The notes under the pieces were generated by a model. That model was not told where the DNA came from. It was given only the letters and a program-made list of their open reading frames with translations, and ran no database searches. DNA of 64,000 nt, taken from the NCBI GenBank assembly GCA_947561395.2, contig OX387187.1, positions 29,741,829 through 29,805,828 of the forward strand, given 5' to 3'. Positions 59,748 to 64,000 of this stretch are shown here, piece after piece (position 1 is the stretch's first letter; each line of letters opens with the position of its first letter). Position numbers and translations under genes: made by a program. The DNA comes from Buxus sempervirens. Its lineage: Eukaryota; Streptophyta; Magnoliopsida; Buxales; Buxaceae.

Positions 59748-61880
59748 GTAAGCCAATGATATCCATTAATTCATTTCTTGTCTAATAAATACATTTGAAC
59801 ACGGTGCATACTTGATTAGCTACTTTATTGACCATGTGAATTCTAATATGCTTAGTTAGCTATTTTATGAAGGGGAGGGATCATTAGCTATTTTATAACT
59901 AATTTGAAATCTAATAAGTGTTTTATTATATAATGTTTGTGTTATTAAAATTTTTTCTTGGAGTAGAAATTTAATACAAGTCCTACTGAAGTTTTATAAT
60001 GCGTGAGAGGGCATGGACAGTAACTTATAAGATCCTCCATCACTTGCAATTGATTTCCTAGTGACATGCTTCATCTTTGAACCACTCTGACAGTAAGATG
60101 AGTTGTGACTTGGAGTATGAGCCGTCATCTAGTTCTGAGTGTATCACTTGTAGGAGCCTCGACAAAGGCTTACCTTGGTAATCATTAGCAAGCTTAATTG
60201 TTGTTGGAAAACAGGGGAATAGAGATTTTCTACAGCACGTTTATCTCTGTTTTTTATTTGATTTACTACTACTCTAGAATACAATTTTCAATGTAGAGTT
60301 CATATAGGATTCTAATAATAGATGTTACTTACATAAAAATCCCAACTTTTAAGATAATGATTACTGCATGGTCAAGATGCAGCAACCAAGTCTTGAAAAA
60401 TGCATAAGCTTCAATACACTTCCTTGATTTGTCTTTCTGAGACTCCAAGCATGCTTCTTAGAAATTGAAATTTAACTACCGTTGGTGCTTTTATGAAAAT
60501 ATTTGCAAGTAATTCTTCTTTGTTGCAGAATTTGAGCCCAAATCCTTTTGATGCTACTACACATTTGTAGGTTCTAAAGTAGATAAATTGTGGGTTTTAT
60601 AATCTCATTTAGAGGTCTTACCCTTCTAGGTGAAGATACCTCGTGACTTGGAGTTGCTCCCATAGTTCAGAGTTACATGTAATTCTTTTTTACAATGAAA
60701 GAATTGAATAGGTTTGTATTTGTATGTGTTAAGAAATATCTTTAAACAACAAGCCATCTTTGCATATAGGTTTGTGTCTGTATACCTAAGGTTTCTTGTA
60801 TCTTGTAATAAAGTTTTTTTGTTGTATAATCCTGGAGGAGTGGGAATAAAATGTGACTGTATATGTTACAATGTCTATTATCTCCAATTTTTCTCAATTA
60901 TTAAAGCCATTACTTTAATTAATTATTTTTTATACTATTTTGTCTTATGAAGTCATCTTTTATTTAATTATATGTAGCTGGACAGTATTTTTTATACAAA
61001 AGAACTCACCCCAAAAAAAAAGTATACAAGAGAAAAATATCTATAGTGAAATTTTTTTTTCAGGAAATTGTTTAGTCTGTCTAAAGGTTTCGTCAAGATG
61101 ATACTTAATGTCTTTTTGTTAAGCAATAGGCTGACGGAGCTTCCAGTTTTGTGTGTTTGCCTAATCTAGTCCTTTTCGTCTAAATTATACTTATTGATTT
61201 ATTCTTCAGAGGATTTACATGGCTTTATCTTCATGAGGCTATTGTCTCATGTATGCGACAAAGCAAGTATTGTTGATAACCTGTTTGGTCATCATCTTGT
61301 GGCTACGATGGTTTGGAAGTTTCTTTTTATCATTATGACACTTGTCTAGCTCCTCTAGATTTATCATTATCACTAATTGTATAGATTAAATTTGTGTTGA
61401 CTTATATAACACTTGTCATTAATTATTGCCATGAATTTCTTAATACTTACAATGATTTTGTGGAAAAATATGCAGGCATCAGAGCAAGGAGGTGCAGAGA
61501 TACATTCTTCTCATATGCAACTGTCAGATAAATGAGCAATGGTGGAAAGCTGAAGATGGACTATTCTTAGTTCTTTTTCTCTTTTTAACAAGAACAAAAT
61601 GAACTTATTGTATGAAATTTTCCTTTGCAACATGTAAATAATTTTGGATGTCAAAATATTACATTTCATTTGTACTTCATATTTTTATCAAAGTATCATA
61701 AATTGTTGTTATATTGCAATTTTTGATAGGTACAGAATTATATGAATGTTTGTGTATATTCTTTGAATTATTTTATAAATTAATTAAAGGTCTTGATAGA
61801 TATATAAAAGAAGGTGAAGAATGGTGCCTTTTGTGGGAGTTTTTTAAAAATGCCATTAAAAAAAATGATCTTCAAAATTG
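59748..61880. other. Interior of the Harbinger-like element, no recognised gene
   Basis: About 2.1 kb of AT-rich DNA. Around 61470-61530, after a TGCAG acceptor-like site, a plus-strand frame reads ASEQGGAEIHSSHMQLSDK and stops, and could be the last exon of another captured gene; I do not recognise it. No further SEC61-alpha exons were found. Confidence 0.4.
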
Positions 61881-62111
61881 CATTTTTAGCGGTCACTAAA
61901 ACTTATGAAACGCCAACAAATCCTCTCCTACCTGTCGGTCTGGGACGTGGGGCATTATATATATATATATATTTATGTATTTAAAAAAGATTGGTTTTTT
62001 TAGCAACATAATTCGGTAAAGGGCCAATTGGTGGTGGACATCTTTAGCGGCGAGCATCTAACTTTTAGCGGTGGTCCTTGCCTACTGCTAAAAGAGTACT
62101 TTTTTTTAGTG
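61881..62111 (+). mobile_element. CACTA-like terminal fragment or small element
   Basis: The interval ends with a T run and TAGTG (62111) and repeats tttagcgg four times, typical of subterminal regions of CACTA transposons. A CACTAAAA at 61894 mirrors the right terminus. No 3-bp target duplication is evident, so this may be only one end of a larger relic. Confidence 0.35.
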
Positions 62112-62392
62112 TAATTGGAAGGCTATGGTTCATCTTATAAAAAGTTATAAATTATGCTCTTTTAACATCAATTACAAAATCAAAAAGTCAAAATAATTGT
62201 TTGATTTTCTTTATGGTTTTCTTTGTAAACAACCAAACAGCAGAAAGTGATTTCTTAAAAAATTTCTTCTTACTTTTCTCTAGCAAACCAAACAAGAGAA
62301 ATTACCTTTTTTTCATTTCTTTTCCCTTCATTTCTTTTCCTTTTGGGATTTCTTTTCTTTTCTCCCCAAATCCAAGGCTCCAAACACAGCCT

Positions 62393-62943
62393 TAGGGATG
62401 GCAACAGTTCGGTTAAAGTGGACAAACTGAACCGAACCGAACCTATTAGGATCAGTTTTGGTTCTTCAATAATTGGTTTCGGTTATGTTTTGGTTTTTAA
62501 CTGAAAAAACTGATGCAGTTTCAGTTTGGTTGCGATTTTAAGGGGAAACCAAACCAAAACCGAACCAACTACATATAATATGCATAAGGTTTGAGTTGCA
62601 CAATTGCACAACCCACTAGTCGATTAGCTCATAAGGGATTTATTAAAAATTTTAGAGATGGAATAGTGTTAGAGAAGAGGAGGCTGACAAGCTTTGATAC
62701 AGTTTTTCATTAATGAGCACATCCATGTGTAAACACGGCATAATAATAGAAAATTTAATTTATTTGAACCTCCAAAAAAGGTGAAACGGCTCAATTCAGT
62801 CACGGTTTCAATAATATGAAAATTAAATGGTTTTGGGTTTTAAAATTAGTAAACCGTAACGGTTACAGTTCGGTTATGGTTTTCATGGTCAACTTGTCGG
62901 TTTGGTTTTGATTTTTTGCAAAACCAAACCATTGCCATCCCTA
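62393..62943 (+). mobile_element. hAT-like non-autonomous element (551 bp)
   Basis: The termini are TAGGGATGGCAA at 62393 and its reverse complement ending at 62943. The 8-bp duplication GTGATTCT lies at 57882-57889 and 62944-62951. Eight-base duplications and a (T/C)AGGG-TGGCAA end are hAT hallmarks. The left duplication is displaced 4.5 kb because the Harbinger-like element inserted at the left tip of this element. The interior has gttcggtt and aaccgaacc-type repeats and no coding sequence. Confidence 0.75.
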
Positions 62944-63430
62944 GTGATTCTTCTCCGATTTTTAATCTTGCCCGTATCAGTATCCAATGAGAGTGGTGCA
63001 CATACCTATGAATTTTAAACCTGAGGGGTAAAGCTTAGCATTTCAGGAGGGTACTGATGGGATGCGGTGCATTAGTGTTGGTATAATCGCACCATAAAAA
63101 TTCAGGAGGGTACGTGCTTTAGTCTTGTTGGAGACTAATAGATGGACTGAAGATCTTAGAGGAATTGCTTGGCTACATCGTTATAATTGTGGGGTACCAT
63201 GCACAAATGTCACGTTTTGTAGTAGTTGAGAGAATTCGGCTCATTAAATGCATATCGTATGCAAATGCTTGCATTGGTTGCTCTCAAACTATTCAACGTC
63301 CAAAGCCATGCCTCTCAAGTCTTTTGTCCTCCTCTTATATCAGTCTCCAATGAGACTACAACAGGTATCCATAAATTAGTTTAAGAATTCTAAATGCAAG
63401 GAAAAGCTTTCCAATTTAAGGATACGTGTA
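62944..63430 (+). repeat. Segmental duplication, copy B, right part
   Basis: Aligns to about 55060-55460 of copy A (gagagtggtgca, ggagggtacgt, gaggaattgcttggctac, caatgagact). Copy B has an extra piece of about 60 bases near 63050-63108, where aggagggtac appears twice. Confidence 0.75.
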
Positions 63431-63770
63431 TCAATCTCATTGGAGGATGATATATAAAGAGACAACACAAGATCTGAGAGGAATTTCTTCCACAACCATC
63501 ATCTTGCCCTTTTAGATTAATCAATAATATGTCCAAATGGTACCATAGCGTGAAACGGACTTGACACATGCAGCCATTCAATAGGGGGCCCTACACCCCA
63601 AAAAAAATTCCAGTCAGTGGTACACGATAACATCAGATCTGGGGCCACAAGAAATGCGTTTGTCCAAATGTCCATAGGATTTTGTCTGGATTGACAAGTA
63701 TGATCAAACTACCGCGTTGGGTTGAAATCTTCTTCAATGCTTTACTGCCTTGCAGACTGCTATGGGTGTG
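63431..63770. other. Intergenic DNA, no gene
   Basis: No recognisable feature before the LTR at 63771. Confidence 0.4.
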
Positions 63771-64000
63771 TGTAGACACCCCAAATTGCACTACAAAATG
63801 AGAAAATAATTGAAAATTATCTCAATTATTAATTGGGATTTAAAACAGGTCAAAAATGCATAAAATTCAATCATATAAACATTGCCCGTATTGTATCTAC
63901 GGGCTGACCGCGCCCGAAATTTGTATACGGGCACGCAGCACCCGTAATGCAAATGCGAACACCACTTGCCCGCAATGTAAATACGGGCACGATGTTTTTG
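63771..64000 (+). mobile_element. Start of a third gypsy LTR of the same family, cut by the window end
   Basis: It begins TGTAGACACCCCAAATTGC, identical to the start of the minus-strand LTR at 28060. About 120 bases in, it carries its own palindromic units (GCCCG, 11 bases, CGGGC at 63912-63932; similar at 63968-63988), at the place where the other two family members have their 39-bp hairpins. The remaining LTR lies outside the window. Confidence 0.75.

Larger units (their letters stand above)
57892..62391 (+). mobile_element. Harbinger-like Pack-type element, 4,500 bp, carrying SEC61-alpha exons
   Basis: The termini are perfect inverted repeats GGCTGTGTTTGGA on each end, extending with mismatches and indels for roughly 200 bases (ggattt, gaaaagaaaagaaat). 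The flanks are TTA on both sides (57889-57891, 62392-62394), the target duplication of PIF/Harbinger transposons, whose termini commonly resemble GGC--TGTTTGG. No transposase was seen. The interior carries a GC-richer 5'-leader-like segment (58080-58440), SEC61-alpha exons with their intron, and mostly unrecognised DNA. It is inserted at the very tip of a hAT-like element. Confidence 0.75.

Overview
This window looks like plant nuclear DNA, probably from a woody dicot or a magnoliid. It is AT-rich, and its coding pieces carry GT-AG introns. Recognisable proteins are plant families: RH5 DEAD-box helicase, RPS3, a MSL10-type mechanosensitive channel, peroxisomal LACS6, a core alpha-1,3-fucosyltransferase, SEC61-alpha and an NFD4-type transporter. 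Repeats are plant LTR retrotransposons, LINEs, an Au-like SINE, and Harbinger-like and hAT-like DNA transposons. I cannot name the species. I see no intact multi-exon gene: nearly every recognisable gene is truncated, frameshifted or carries stop codons, so this is mostly a transposon graveyard with gene fragments. The only intact protein-like reading frame that I recognise is a small double-stranded-RNA-binding protein (12.3-12.8 kb, minus).

Layout. 0-6 kb: an LTR fragment, then a small Pack-type transposon (2.13-3.96 kb) carrying pieces of an NFD4-like transporter gene and an armadillo-repeat gene, then a 40-base G run at 6.07 kb. 6.5-25.5 kb: a gene-poor stretch with isolated minus-strand exon pieces from unrelated families (LACS6, dsRBD, fucosyltransferase, HAD nucleotidase). 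In its middle lies a truncated plus-strand RH5 gene (15.8-16.7 kb), cut by the 5' half of a minus-strand LINE (16.8-19.0 kb). 25.7-28.1 kb: a minus-strand gypsy LTR. 28-35 kb: short repeats, a local tandem duplication and another LTR fragment. 35.2-40.6 kb: two near-identical copies of the start of an RPS3 gene flank a minus-strand MSL10-like pseudogene. 41-43 kb: low-complexity DNA and a hairpin. 43.0-49.1 kb: a plus-strand gypsy element of the same family as the 25.7 kb LTR, with a 3,002-bp solo LTR nested inside its LTR and a dead gag after it. 49.1-53.5 kb: three 152-bp tandem repeats and unrecognised plus-strand exon-like pieces interrupted by a minus-strand LINE 3' half. 53.6-63.5 kb: a two-copy segmental duplication. 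Copy A holds a SINE. Copy B is split by a nested pair, a hAT-like element invaded at its tip by a 4.5-kb Harbinger-like element that carries SEC61-alpha exons. The window ends inside another LTR of the 25.7/43 kb family.

The genes do not form a pathway. The value of the window is as a record of transposition: several insertions can be dated relative to each other because an undisturbed copy of the target site is also present here. All calls come from reading the sequence and recalling family motifs; no database search was run.
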